The notes beneath the pieces were generated by a model. It did no database searches and was not told the origin of the DNA. It was given only the letters and a program-made list of their open reading frames with translations. This document shows, piece by piece, positions 35,688 to 45,619 of a DNA stretch of 64,000 nt. The position numbers were made by a program, and so were the translations under genes. The stretch is from an uncultured Lachnospiraceae bacterium (GTDB taxonomy: Bacteria; Bacillota; Clostridia; Lachnospirales; Lachnospiraceae), in the NCBI GenBank assembly GCA_910588405.1, contig CAJUPT010000009.1, forward strand, positions 19,994 to 83,993. The letters are read 5' to 3'. Numbering within the stretch: position 1 is the stretch's first letter; the number at the start of each line of letters is the position of its first letter.

Positions 35688-36098
35688 ATGCTAGAATCAC
35701 TGATGAAAAAACTGTTAAACCGGGAAACCATTACCTATCTGATTGCTGGCGTTCTGACCACGATCCTGAACATTGTCGTGTTCAAGGGCTGTAACCTGAT
35801 CGGCATTCAGTATCTGATTTCCAACGTCATCGCCTGGGTGGTGGCCGTGATCTTTGCCTTTGTGGTGAACAAGCTGTACGTGTTCCAGTCAAAAAGCTGG
35901 GAGAGCGCCATCGTCCGAAAGGAATTCGTAGCTTTTATCTCCTGCCGGCTTTTATCCCTGGCCTTCGACATGGCCTTTATGCTGATCACCGTAAGCTACT
36001 TCCACATGAACGAGGATCTGGCAAAAATTCTGTCCAACTTCTTTGTGGTAGTGATGAATTATGTGGCCAGCAAGCTGTTTATTTTTAAAGATAAATGA
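35688..36098 (+). CDS. GtrA/GtcA family flippase-like protein
   Basis: 136 aa with four membrane helices and GtrA motifs YLIAGVLTTILNIVVF, ISNVIAWVVAVIFAFVVNKLYVF, and the C-terminal NFFVVVMNYVASKLFIFK. Thought to flip undecaprenyl-phosphate sugars to the outer leaflet. AAGAGG lies eight bases before the ATG. Confidence 0.92.
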   Translation: MLESLMKKLLNRETITYLIAGVLTTILNIVVFKGCNLIGIQYLISNVIAWVVAVIFAFVVNKLYVFQSKSWESAIVRKEFVAFISCRLLSLAFDMAFMLITVSYFHMNEDLAKILSNFFVVVMNYVASKLFIFKDK

Positions 36099-36165
36099 TA
36101 TGAAAAATTTCTCTTTTCAAAAAATATGAAATATAATAGAAAGGAATGAATCATCAGCAGCAATT

Positions 36166-38724
36166 ATGAAAAAACATTTTTTCAACCGTCAGCGAATACA
36201 GGAAAATATGCCCCTGATCCTGGCCTTTGTCCTGCCTGTCCTGGTGCTGATCATGGTATTTGCCGGCAATGCCATTTTCCCCTTCGGGGATAACAGCTTC
36301 CTGCGGGTAGACCTGTATCATCAATACGCGCCGTTCCTCTCTGCCATGAAGCAGAAGCTTGCGGATGGCGGCAGCTTTTCCTATACCTGGAATGTGGGCC
36401 TCGGCACAAATTTTCTGTCCCTGTACGGATATTATCTGGCCAGTCCCTTTAACTGGCTGATCCTTTTGTGTCCGCTGAACTACGTCATCGAATTTCTCTC
36501 TTATATGGTAGTATTCAAAACTGGCCTGACCGGCCTGTTTTTTGCATTATACCTGAGCCGCAAATCTGGCAAAAAGGATTACTTTACCACCTTTTTCGCC
36601 ATATTTTTCGCATTGTCCGGCTATTTTGCCGCTTACAACTGGAACATTATGTGGACCGACTGCATTATGGTGACGCCTCTGATCCTTCTGGGACTGGAGC
36701 TTCTGGTAAAGGAACACCGCTGCTGGCTGTACTGCCTCAGCCTGGGGCTGTGCATTTTAAGCAACTACTATATCGCCATCATGGTATGCATGTTCTGCGT
36801 CCTGTATTTTATCGTGCTGGTAGTTTCTCTCCCCGCTTCCCGGATTGAATATTTCAATGAGGAGGACGGAGAGACCACAGCCCATTTTGTCCGGCCGTCC
36901 TATCTGCGCATCTTCGTGGATTTCTGCCTCTACTCTCTGCTGGCCGGCGGGCTGGCCGCCTGTCTGGTAATCCCTGAGGTGATGGCCTTAAGTCTGACGG
37001 CCTCCGGCGATTTCAGCTTTCCGAAGGAATGGAAATCCTACTTCTCCATCTTTGATATGCTGGCCCGCCATATGGCTCTGGTAGACACCGAGATCGGACT
37101 GGATCACTGGCCTAATATTTACTGCGGAACAGCGGCAATGGTCGCTTTTCCCGTGTATCTGATCAACAACCGGATTCCATGGAAAGAGAAAGCTGCAAAA
37201 ATGGCGTTGATCCTCTTTTTGCTGTTTTCCTTTTCCACCAACATCCCCAACTATATCTGGCATGGCTTTCACTACCCCAACAGCCTGCCCTGCCGCCAGT
37301 CCTTCCTGTATATCGCCCTGCTGCTCTCCATGTGCTATGAGGGCGTACGGGAGCTTAAGGAGGACTGCAAGCCGGCATGGCTCACCGGCTCCTTCGCCGG
37401 AGCGGCTGTTTTTATCCTGCTGGCCCAGAAGCTGATTGACAGTGAAGAAATACCCTTTTATGTTTTCTACATTGCCCTGCTTCTGTGCGGTCTGTATATG
37501 ATAATCGTCTGGCTGTATCAGGACCGCAGAATTACGGGACTTTCCGCCGTGGTCTTTATGCTCTGTCTGGCCGTGGTGGAGACGACGGCCAATACGGCCT
37601 GTACCAGCATCACTACCACCACCCGCAGCACTTATCTGAAACACACCCGGGAATTCCGGCAGCTGGTAAACCATGCCCGGACGCAGGACCCCGGCTTTTA
37701 CCGGTTCGAAAAAGCCGAGCGGCGCTCCAAAAACGACGGCGCCTGGGTAGGATACCCGTCCGCCTCCATTTTTTCCTCAACGGCCAATGCGGCTTTGACA
37801 GATTTTTATGAGGCGCTGGGACTGGAAGGTTCCATGAACGCCTATGCGGTCACAGGCATGACGCCTTTTATCCGTTCCCTCTTTGACATCAGATATATGC
37901 TCTCCTCCGAACCGTTAGAAGAACAGGAGGGCCTGCTGCTCTACAAAGAGGAAAACGGCGCTTTCCTGTATCAAAACCAATACCCGCTTCCCATAGGCTT
38001 TATGGTGCCCGCGGATATGAACGAACAATGGGAACCGGCAAATACGAACCCTGTAGTGGCCCAGAATTCCTTTTCCATTCACAGTGCGGGGACAGGCAAT
38101 CTGCTGGACCCGATCGCCGATGTCAACACCAACGGCAGCGCCTGCGAGATTCACCCGGAGGAAGCCGGGCATATCTTCGTACGGATAGACAACAGCCAGG
38201 TGGAGGATGTGGACGGCATTATGGGAGAACGTACGGAAAACTGGAGTCATGTAGATCGTGGCTTTCTGCTGGATCTGGGCTGGTGCGGTCCGGAGGAAAC
38301 CATCCGGCTGACTACCGAGCAGGATACCTCTCTGATGGCATCCGCTTACATCTTCCGATATGACAATCTGAATGCCATGACCCAGATTTTAGGCCAGCAG
38401 CCTTTACAGGTTACTTCTTATTCCGACACCATGTTAAACGGCGTCATCGATGCCCAGGAGGACGGTCTTTTATTTATCTCCATCCCCTATGACAACGGCT
38501 GGATTCTGACAGTGGACGGTGAAGAACAGGAAATCCGGATATTCGCCAACGCGCTGATCAGCGTTCCCCTTACGGCAGGCCGCCACGAAATTCATCTGGA
38601 ATATCACGCGCCCGGACGGAATCTGGGACTTTTGCTGTCGTCCTCAACCGTTATTATTATCTGCCTGATTCTCCTTGGCGAACGGCTGATTCGTCCCAAT
38701 AAAAAGCGGACGGAAACCCAATAA
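36166..38724 (+). CDS. yfhO: YfhO family GT-C glycosyltransferase
   Basis: 852 aa; about 12-13 membrane helices in the first 490 residues, then an extracellular domain of about 340 residues and a last helix. The first loop has GDNSFLRVDLYHQYAPF, including the DLYHQY motif typical of YfhO proteins and the likely catalytic Asp. YfhO moves the sugar from the lipid carrier to lipoteichoic acid outside the cell. A seven-codon frame (36146-36169, MNHQQQL) ends on its start codon as ATGA, which could couple translation, though its own site is poor. Confidence 0.9.
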   Translation: MKKHFFNRQRIQENMPLILAFVLPVLVLIMVFAGNAIFPFGDNSFLRVDLYHQYAPFLSAMKQKLADGGSFSYTWNVGLGTNFLSLYGYYLASPFNWLILLCPLNYVIEFLSYMVVFKTGLTGLFFALYLSRKSGKKDYFTTFFAIFFALSGYFAAYNWNIMWTDCIMVTPLILLGLELLVKEHRCWLYCLSLGLCILSNYYIAIMVCMFCVLYFIVLVVSLPASRIEYFNEEDGETTAHFVRPSYLRIFVDFCLYSLLAGGLAACLVIPEVMALSLTASGDFSFPKEWKSYFSIFDMLARHMALVDTEIGLDHWPNIYCGTAAMVAFPVYLINNRIPWKEKAAKMALILFLLFSFSTNIPNYIWHGFHYPNSLPCRQSFLYIALLLSMCYEGVRELKEDCKPAWLTGSFAGAAVFILLAQKLIDSEEIPFYVFYIALLLCGLYMIIVWLYQDRRITGLSAVVFMLCLAVVETTANTACTSITTTTRSTYLKHTREFRQLVNHARTQDPGFYRFEKAERRSKNDGAWVGYPSASIFSSTANAALTDFYEALGLEGSMNAYAVTGMTPFIRSLFDIRYMLSSEPLEEQEGLLLYKEENGAFLYQNQYPLPIGFMVPADMNEQWEPANTNPVVAQNSFSIHSAGTGNLLDPIADVNTNGSACEIHPEEAGHIFVRIDNSQVEDVDGIMGERTENWSHVDRGFLLDLGWCGPEETIRLTTEQDTSLMASAYIFRYDNLNAMTQILGQQPLQVTSYSDTMLNGVIDAQEDGLLFISIPYDNGWILTVDGEEQEIRIFANALISVPLTAGRHEIHLEYHAPGRNLGLLLSSSTVIIICLILLGERLIRPNKKRTETQ

Positions 38725-38825
38725 TCGCATCATCATACGGACATCGGATGTGACAAAACAGATTGCTGTGTAAATACGCCTTCAGTCCGGTACATTTTAC
38801 AGGATACTCTTAGATATAAAATTCT

Positions 38826-38866
38826 GGTTATCCCGGAATCCTTCTCCGGAATAACCGGAATTTTTT
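38826..38866. terminator. Bidirectional terminator
   Basis: GGTTATcCCGG pairs with CCGGaATAACC (38826-38856) and is followed by TTTTTT on the plus strand and an AATTTTAT stretch on the minus strand. It serves yfhO and the convergent TPR-DUF2971 gene. Confidence 0.75.
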
Positions 38867-41800
38867 ATTTATAATGCCGTCCTGATCGGGTAATCCGTTC
38901 TACCTTTTTTGTTTTTGTCAGCCAGGAAACAATTTCATTTACCTGAGGCTCATCAATTTTAGGGCCAAGCTTTACCTCCCGGATACGAATATCCCTGTCT
39001 ACCTCCACATAAAGCCTGGGCACATCAAACCCCTCCATCTGAATCTCTGGCTCATAAGAACAATACTGCATACGCACTTCATCCTCATACTGATATTCCG
39101 CGCTCTTAATCAAAAAGCGCACTTCATTCAGACAATCGGAAACAAAGCTCCGTATCATCTTGGTTTCTTCCTGCCCTTCATTGTTTTTCTGTTCCCTGTC
39201 AAGGGTTTTCCATTCTAAACCCAGCGCTCCTTTTGCTCTCATCCTGCATTCCAGGTCATCCAAAATATCCCAGATTCCCTCCATAATCTCCAGGATTATT
39301 CCTATTTTATCATTTTCCACGTCAGTGGACTCCCAAATTGATTCTTTATTCTTTTTCCACTCTCTCCATTTCTTTTCATCCAGATACTGTATTTTATACA
39401 GAGGATATTCCTGGCCGGAATATGTAGAAACATCTGTCAGCGTATCTTTTGTCTTGCGAATATCAAAAAACTCATCAGCAAAAACTACCGCGCAGCCTTT
39501 GGCATTATCTCCGTAAGGTATCCACATATGGATTGCATTCTTATTTTGGGAGAAACTGGATACATAGACATTTTCATTGACCGGGTTCAGCAGATCTTTA
39601 TCCTGTCCATATTCATCCAAATGGGGAAAATACCAGGCCAGCCTTTTTTTCGTTTCATTATCCGCCTCTTTTTCCATTTCTTTTTTTACCTTTTCATCCT
39701 GTTTCGTCTCATTTTTCTTTTGCAGCCACTTTTCCTGTTTAAGCCTTTTTTTCCTTGCCTGCCTCATCATATCGATAAAACATTCTCCCTCAAAGGAATC
39801 ATTCATATAAACAGTATTCCAGAGGCGCAGCCTGCCGGTCTGCTCCAAATCTATCGGCAGCAATTTTTTCAATGTATTTATTTTCGTATAGTGGACCGGC
39901 AGGGAAAAATCTTCGTCCGATTTCTTTACGTCAGGCTGAAATCTGCATATTTCCTTAATTCGGGTCGTCTGCTCATACAGACGGTATAACGCTGTCAGAA
40001 GCTCTCCCCGTTTTACGGCCTCCAGTCCCCGAAATGTGTCATTTTCCAACAGATGCCGGAACAGCCCATACCCTTCTTCATCCTGCCCCAAACGGATTCT
40101 GGCCAGGGAGCGGTACATGGTCTTCAGTTTTTCTTCGGCATAAACTTTTTTACGGTAATCCTCCTCCAGTAAGAGAACAAAAGACGCAAGCTTTGCACAA
40201 GCTTTAATGGAATAAGTACCGGAAGAATATTTCAATTTATTCTCCACCCGGCGGATCAGCTTCTCCCTTTTTTCACCTTCCATTTCAGCTCTGTTCTCTA
40301 TCAGCAAAGGCACTGCTGCCGATACCCATCCTGAATGGGCGAGTATATCGTCGGTCTGGCTGGTTTCGGCTAAATCAAAATGGTTTAATGACTCTTCTAA
40401 ATATTTTGGATCATTTTGGCTAAGCAATTTATAGTAATATCCATAATGCCGGTACGCAACTGCATTCTTTGGTTCCTTTTCCAGCACTTCATCCAGGTTT
40501 CTCCGCGCTTCCTCCAACAAAGTTTCCCTGTTCTCCCCCGAATCCGGGACAACCGTCTGAGCCTGTCCGCACCCATCCGCCATATGCAGACAGCACTCTG
40601 CAAGATTATTTTTTATTTTCATCTCGTTTGACTGACCGAGCCTGTCCGGCATATCCCTGTACTTCTTTAGAATCTCAAAATAACACTTTTTGGCGCCTTT
40701 ATAATCCCCAAGGTTCATCAGACACCACCCCAGATCAATCTCTGCCAGCAAATCCCCCTGGGGAAGCTTCTGCAGGCAAATTTCCTTCTCCGTCTCCGAC
40801 AGTTCATTATTCTCTCTCTCCGGCCTTTTATCATCCTTCCGGCTGTCATCTTTTTTACATTCTTTTATAATCTTCTCAAAATATTTTTTCGCCTCATAAA
40901 AATTTCTCAGATAAAGCAAAGTTCCTGCCACATTGTAATATGCTTTCAAGCCCAATGAGCCTTTTGCCATATGGGGATATTGCTTATACAGGGCATGAAG
41001 CACTTCCCGCGCATTCTCTGTCTTTCTGAATTTAGCCAGATAAATCCCTTGCAACAGGCGTACCTCCTGATCAGCAGGATTCTTTTTCAGTCGTGTACCA
41101 ATCTCTTTTTCTATCTTTCGAAGAGTCTCCGCACTCGAACTTTCATCGTACATATCGCATTTTATTTTCTGCAAAATGGCAAAACGATTCCCTTTACCCT
41201 TTAAAACAGCAAATATCTCAGTATAGGACATATCTACATATATCGGGTCCCCAGCTGCATTTTTGGACTCCGGAACATTTAGATACCGGCGCACCTTTGC
41301 ATATGCTTTGTCTTTTTCCATTCCCGCATCTTCTAAATCACTGACCAATTTCTCTAATAAAGACTTTTCAATTCTCTGTTTTCTTAAGCATATGCCCAGA
41401 TTATTGGCGGCGTCAACATTATCACGCTGAATACGTAATACCGCCGCACAGATCTCCTGAGCGATCCCATAATCCCTGCTTTTCTGATAGGCAATGCTCA
41501 ACTGGACCAATGCATGAAGCAGATACTTTTCATACAGCGCGCTGTCACCTCTCAATTTTTTACGGATCTCGGGTTTTTGATGTCCCCTCAGATATTGATC
41601 CAGACTGGGAATTTGAATATACGGGCTTTCCTGCATACCGAGAAGCATCCCCACCACATCCAGAAAACATTCTTTTGCCGCTTGCAGACGGTACAGATAC
41701 CGTTCCATCCAGCCTATATTAACCGTCGCTTCCAGCCATATACGGGTTTCCTGAGGCGAAAATATTTCTTTTTTCTCAATTTTTTCCTGTACGGCCTCAA

Positions 41801-42335
41801 ACTCATCCAAAGCCCTTAAATAGTCGCTTCTCTGATTATGCTGGCCCAGACACTGAAAATATTTCCCCAGATTAAGCTGGATCATCAAATTTAAACAGTC
41901 CTTTTCATCCGGCTCATATTCCTGCTCCAACACAGCGCCTGCCCGTTGATAACAGCCTAATGGCCCCTGAAAATTCTCGCCCTGGTCCTGCCCCATTCTC
42001 AAAAGAACATTCCCCCTGGCAAGACAAAACATTTTTCTCAGCTCATCATTCTTTCTTAAATCGTCATTCTTCTGACTGGCAGCCATCTTATCTATATCCT
42101 GAAGAAGATTTTTAAAGAAAGCTTCATTTTGGCTGGCCTTATTATCTTTAAAACGATCGTCAAACAGTTGATCCGCATTTTCATAGATCCCTTTTAATCT
42201 ATTTAATGTTTCCTTTTTCGCATTTCCATTCCAATCGGGAAAATAATTAACCATAACGCCCAATTCCTCCTTCACCGCATAATATAAATTCTTTTTCCTT
42301 GTTTCTGTTCGACAATAATCGAGTTTAAGCGACAT
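38865..42335 (-). CDS. Giant TPR protein with C-terminal DUF2971 domain
   Basis: 1156 aa, soluble. Residues 1 to about 790 are helical TPR-like repeats, many degenerate (for example LLAEIDLGWCLMNLGDYKGAKKCYFEILKKY and NAVAYRHYGYYYKLL). From about 810 the DUF2971 pattern begins: LPVHYTKINTLKKLL, RLRLWNTVYMNDSFEGE, NVYVSSFSQNKNAIHMWIPYGDNAKGCAVVF, and EVRMQYC, interrupted by a Lys/Glu-rich insertion (about 865-900). DUF2971 proteins often occur in accessory and defence-linked loci, but their activity is not established. It is alone, between two housekeeping transcription units, and is more A/T- and Lys-rich than neighbours, suggesting acquisition. Confidence 0.78.
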   Translation of the reverse strand: MSLKLDYCRTETRKKNLYYAVKEELGVMVNYFPDWNGNAKKETLNRLKGIYENADQLFDDRFKDNKASQNEAFFKNLLQDIDKMAASQKNDDLRKNDELRKMFCLARGNVLLRMGQDQGENFQGPLGCYQRAGAVLEQEYEPDEKDCLNLMIQLNLGKYFQCLGQHNQRSDYLRALDEFEAVQEKIEKKEIFSPQETRIWLEATVNIGWMERYLYRLQAAKECFLDVVGMLLGMQESPYIQIPSLDQYLRGHQKPEIRKKLRGDSALYEKYLLHALVQLSIAYQKSRDYGIAQEICAAVLRIQRDNVDAANNLGICLRKQRIEKSLLEKLVSDLEDAGMEKDKAYAKVRRYLNVPESKNAAGDPIYVDMSYTEIFAVLKGKGNRFAILQKIKCDMYDESSSAETLRKIEKEIGTRLKKNPADQEVRLLQGIYLAKFRKTENAREVLHALYKQYPHMAKGSLGLKAYYNVAGTLLYLRNFYEAKKYFEKIIKECKKDDSRKDDKRPERENNELSETEKEICLQKLPQGDLLAEIDLGWCLMNLGDYKGAKKCYFEILKKYRDMPDRLGQSNEMKIKNNLAECCLHMADGCGQAQTVVPDSGENRETLLEEARRNLDEVLEKEPKNAVAYRHYGYYYKLLSQNDPKYLEESLNHFDLAETSQTDDILAHSGWVSAAVPLLIENRAEMEGEKREKLIRRVENKLKYSSGTYSIKACAKLASFVLLLEEDYRKKVYAEEKLKTMYRSLARIRLGQDEEGYGLFRHLLENDTFRGLEAVKRGELLTALYRLYEQTTRIKEICRFQPDVKKSDEDFSLPVHYTKINTLKKLLPIDLEQTGRLRLWNTVYMNDSFEGECFIDMMRQARKKRLKQEKWLQKKNETKQDEKVKKEMEKEADNETKKRLAWYFPHLDEYGQDKDLLNPVNENVYVSSFSQNKNAIHMWIPYGDNAKGCAVVFADEFFDIRKTKDTLTDVSTYSGQEYPLYKIQYLDEKKWREWKKNKESIWESTDVENDKIGIILEIMEGIWDILDDLECRMRAKGALGLEWKTLDREQKNNEGQEETKMIRSFVSDCLNEVRFLIKSAEYQYEDEVRMQYCSYEPEIQMEGFDVPRLYVEVDRDIRIREVKLGPKIDEPQVNEIVSWLTKTKKVERITRSGRHYK

Positions 42336-42365
42336 TTTTCTAATATATGTAAAAATATATAGTAT

Positions 42366-42394
42366 ATATTACTAATTTATGTATATTTTGTCAA
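42366..42394 (-). promoter_or_regulatory. Promoter of the TPR-DUF2971 gene
   Basis: On the minus strand TTGACA (42389-42394), 17 bases, TAATAT (42366-42371), in a very A/T-rich stretch. The gene's ribosome binding site is weak. Confidence 0.75.
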
Positions 42395-42454
42395 TAAATA
42401 TCATTTTATTCTTATTTTTTACATATCTCAGGTTCCTCTGAAACGAACCGGAAC

Positions 42455-42482
42455 TTGAAATTCCCGATTCCTGTGGTATAAT
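42455..42482 (+). promoter_or_regulatory. Promoter of argH
   Basis: TTGAAA (42455-42460), 16 bases, TATAAT (42477-42482); argH begins about 75 bases downstream. Confidence 0.75.
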
Positions 42483-42558
42483 GAATGAACACGACGAAAA
42501 ACACGGCAAAAGGCTGTTTTACTCGGCTGTCAATTTTATTACACGAGGAGACGCAATT

Positions 42559-43941
42559 ATGAAACTATGGGGAGGACGCTTCACCAAAGAAACCAACCGG
42601 CTTGTGGACGCATTTAACGCTTCCATTTCCTTTGACCGGCGGCTGTACCGCCAGGATATCCGGGGCAGCATCGCCCATGTAACAATGCTGGCCAGACAGC
42701 AGATTCTTACGGACCATGAGAAAGAAGACATTATTGCAGGGCTTTCCGGCATTCTGTCTGATTTGGACGACGGCAGCCTGACTATCGACGAAAGCTGCGA
42801 GGACATTCACAGCTTTGTGGAGGCCACTCTGATTGAACGTGTCGGCGACGTGGGGAAAAAGCTTCACACCGGCAGAAGCCGCAACGACCAGGTTGCGCTG
42901 GATATGAAGCTGTATGTCCGGGATGAGGTCTCGGAGCTGTCCGGGCTGGTAAAACAGCTTCTGGAAACGCTGCTTTCCACGATGAAAGAACACACGGAAA
43001 CCTATATGCCCGGCTTCACTCATCTGCAGAAAGCCCAGCCCCTTACCCTTGCCCATCATCTCGGCGCATATTTTGAGATGTTTTCCAGAGACCAGGGCAG
43101 GCTTTCGGATATTTTCCGACGAATGAATTACTGTCCTCTGGGCGCCGGCGCGCTGGCAGGCACCACCTATCCGCTGGACCGGACTTATACCGCACAGCTG
43201 CTGGACTTTGAAGGTCCCACTCTGAACAGCATGGATTCCGTATCCGACCGGGACTATCTGATCGAGCTGCTTTCAGCCATGTCCACAATTATGATGCATC
43301 TGAGCAGGTTTTCCGAAGAAATCATTATCTGGAACAGCAATGAATATCAGTTTGTGGAGCTGGACGACGCTTACAGCACCGGCAGCAGCATTATGCCGCA
43401 GAAAAAAAATCCGGATATCGCAGAGCTGGTAAGAGGTAAAACCGGTCGGGTATACGGTGCGCTGATGTCTCTGCTCACCACCATGAAAGGGCTGCCGCTG
43501 GCCTATAATAAGGATATGCAGGAAGATAAAGAGATGACCTTCGATGCCATTGACACCACAAAACACTGTCTCCTCCTGTTCACCGGCATGCTGTCCACCG
43601 CGAAGTTTAAAAAAGACCGAATGAAAAAAAGCGCCGCCAACGGCTTTACCAACGCCACCGACGCCGCCGATTATCTGGTAAACCACGGCGTGCCTTTCCG
43701 GGATGCTCACGGAATCGTCGGACAGCTGGTGCTGTACTGCATCGAAAAAAATATAGCGCTGGAGGATATGACGTTAGAAGAATTCAAAGATATCAGCCCT
43801 GTGTTCGAACAGGATATCTACGAAGCCATCAGTCTGAAAACCTGCGTGGAAAAACGAATTACCATGGGCGCTCCGGGGAAAAAGGCGATGGAGCAAGTAA
43901 TCCGGCAGTATGAAACGTATTTAAACCAGCTAGAAAGCTGA
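42559..43941 (+). CDS. argH: Argininosuccinate lyase
   Basis: 460 aa from MKLWGGRF (CGAGGAG upstream). Fumarase/aspartase superfamily; the signature loop GSSIMPQKKNPD carries the catalytic Ser. HTGRSRNDQVA and TGFTHLQKAQP-like blocks (PGFTHLQKAQP) confirm ArgH. Last step of arginine synthesis, releasing arginine and fumarate. It stands alone; argG is not in the window. Confidence 0.96.
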   Translation: MKLWGGRFTKETNRLVDAFNASISFDRRLYRQDIRGSIAHVTMLARQQILTDHEKEDIIAGLSGILSDLDDGSLTIDESCEDIHSFVEATLIERVGDVGKKLHTGRSRNDQVALDMKLYVRDEVSELSGLVKQLLETLLSTMKEHTETYMPGFTHLQKAQPLTLAHHLGAYFEMFSRDQGRLSDIFRRMNYCPLGAGALAGTTYPLDRTYTAQLLDFEGPTLNSMDSVSDRDYLIELLSAMSTIMMHLSRFSEEIIIWNSNEYQFVELDDAYSTGSSIMPQKKNPDIAELVRGKTGRVYGALMSLLTTMKGLPLAYNKDMQEDKEMTFDAIDTTKHCLLLFTGMLSTAKFKKDRMKKSAANGFTNATDAADYLVNHGVPFRDAHGIVGQLVLYCIEKNIALEDMTLEEFKDISPVFEQDIYEAISLKTCVEKRITMGAPGKKAMEQVIRQYETYLNQLES

Positions 43942-44115
43942 TCCATACTTTTATATAGCTTTAGAGGACTTTTTAAAAAACAATTTTTCTACCGGAAAAT
44001 ATATTCCAAATACCTGGCAAAACCCTCCGTACCATAACACGTATTGCTATGGGATATTCACATCGCTTGGGATATTCATATTATTCTGGGATACCATGCG
44101 TTATTTTACAGCATA

Positions 44116-44174
44116 AAAACAGCCGCGGAATTGTTTTATCTTCACATCATCTAAAACAATTCCGCGGCTGTTTT
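44116..44174. terminator. Very strong bidirectional terminator
   Basis: A perfect 23-bp stem, 44116-44138 with 44152-44174, 13-base loop; the arms end in A and T runs on either strand. It separates argH from the convergent ABC exporter. Just before it (about 44050-44090) GGGATATTCA is repeated twice. Confidence 0.92.
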
Positions 44175-44242
44175 ATTATTAAGTGTCCTTACCGTCTAAC
44201 ATCTGCAAAACTATGACGCCGGCCCAAAGCCCAGCTTCCGCA

Positions 44243-45619
44243 CTATTGTGTCCGGATCGCCTCCAAAGCGCTCAGCTTCATCGCTCGCAGCGCCGGCATC
44301 AGTCCGGCCAGAACGCCGATCAGAACCGCAAAGCCCAGAGCCGCGCCGGAAAGCCAGAGTGGAATATAGGAGATATACTCCTGTCCGTTTCCGCTCTGGG
44401 ACACTACATAATTGATCAGTCCGGAGATGCCGTAGCTTAAGCCCAGCCCCAGCAGTCCGCCGAACAGGCCGATAAACGCCGCCTCCAAAAGAAAGAGAGA
44501 ACGGATATTGGACAGGCTGCAGCCCAATACCTTCATAATGCCGATTTCCTTTGTCCGCTCATAGATGGACATCATCATCGTATTGGCAATGCCGATAGCC
44601 GCCACAAACAGGGACACGGCGCCGATGCCACCTAAGACTGCCTGAATCTGAGCGAACTGCTGCTGCATAGATTTCAGATACTCTGAGTTACTATAGCTCT
44701 GGAAGCCCATATCTCCGATGATTTTCTGAACCTCCTCCACATTGTCCATCTCATCCACTTTTACAAATCCCCGGTCATAGATCAGATATTTATAGGGCTT
44801 TCCGTTCTCCATGGTAGGCTGTCCGGGAATCGGCTTATTTTTATATACTTTTTTCAGCACATTCGCCAGCGTGTCGATATCCACATAGGTGTTCCAGCTA
44901 TGTTCGTTGTACTCCTCCATGCTGCCTGCTACCAGACCGCATACGTTGACAATATATTTTTTCGGCGGCGGCCCTTCCCCATTCTGGGAATTCCAGTAAG
45001 CATTCATATCCAGAATGGCGAACAGCGGCGTTCTCATCAGGTCGATATCCGGCAGCTCGCCGGTCTCCCAGTAGCTCTGGCTCCGGCCGGAGGTTTTATA
45101 AAAATCGGCGATCACCATATTTCCCATCAGAAGCTCCAGCTCCGTCCCGCCCGCCATGGGCAGCTTTCCCTCTTTCAGCGGAATCTGCATGGCTTCAAGC
45201 GCCTCCGCTTTCATTCCCTGAACATACAGATTCGCCTCATATCCGCCGGTTTTTACCAGTACGGATGTGGACATAATGCCGGATGATATGGTGACATGAG
45301 GAATCTGCTTGATTTCCTCCATCACCTCATCGGTCAGCTGTTTCGGCTCCTTATCATCCGAGGACGAAGAAGCTGAAGCTATCGTGCCGTCGCTGCTGTA
45401 TTCGACATAGCCGGAATTTCCGCCATATACATCGATGGTGGTCAGCCCCCCTGAGCTTTCGATCTGCTCCATCGTGCTCTTATTCAGGCCGATTCCCAGA
45501 GACATCATCACCACAATAGACGCTGTGCCGATGATAACGCCCAGGATCGTCAGAATCGTCCTAAGCTTCCTGCGCCACAGGCTGGAAAGGCTCATTTTCA
45601 GCAGATCACTAAACTTCAT
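44243..45619 (-). CDS. MacB/FtsX-type ABC transporter permease
   Basis: About 458 aa from MKFSDLLKMSLSSLWRRKLRT. One N-terminal helix with LTILGVIIGTASIVVMMSLG, a large external MacB_PCD domain (about 45-330), then three helices with SIYERTKEIGIMKVLG, characteristic of FtsX-domain permeases. It overlaps the CARDB-like gene by 11 bases. Ser/Asp-rich stretch at about 105-120 in the external domain. Substrate unknown. Confidence 0.92.
   Translation of the reverse strand: MKFSDLLKMSLSSLWRRKLRTILTILGVIIGTASIVVMMSLGIGLNKSTMEQIESSGGLTTIDVYGGNSGYVEYSSDGTIASASSSSDDKEPKQLTDEVMEEIKQIPHVTISSGIMSTSVLVKTGGYEANLYVQGMKAEALEAMQIPLKEGKLPMAGGTELELLMGNMVIADFYKTSGRSQSYWETGELPDIDLMRTPLFAILDMNAYWNSQNGEGPPPKKYIVNVCGLVAGSMEEYNEHSWNTYVDIDTLANVLKKVYKNKPIPGQPTMENGKPYKYLIYDRGFVKVDEMDNVEEVQKIIGDMGFQSYSNSEYLKSMQQQFAQIQAVLGGIGAVSLFVAAIGIANTMMMSIYERTKEIGIMKVLGCSLSNIRSLFLLEAAFIGLFGGLLGLGLSYGISGLINYVVSQSGNGQEYISYIPLWLSGAALGFAVLIGVLAGLMPALRAMKLSALEAIRTQ

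Noticed and set aside
40469..40870. Plus-strand frame within the TPR-DUF2971 gene
   Set aside because: Antisense shadow with no ribosome binding site and no family.
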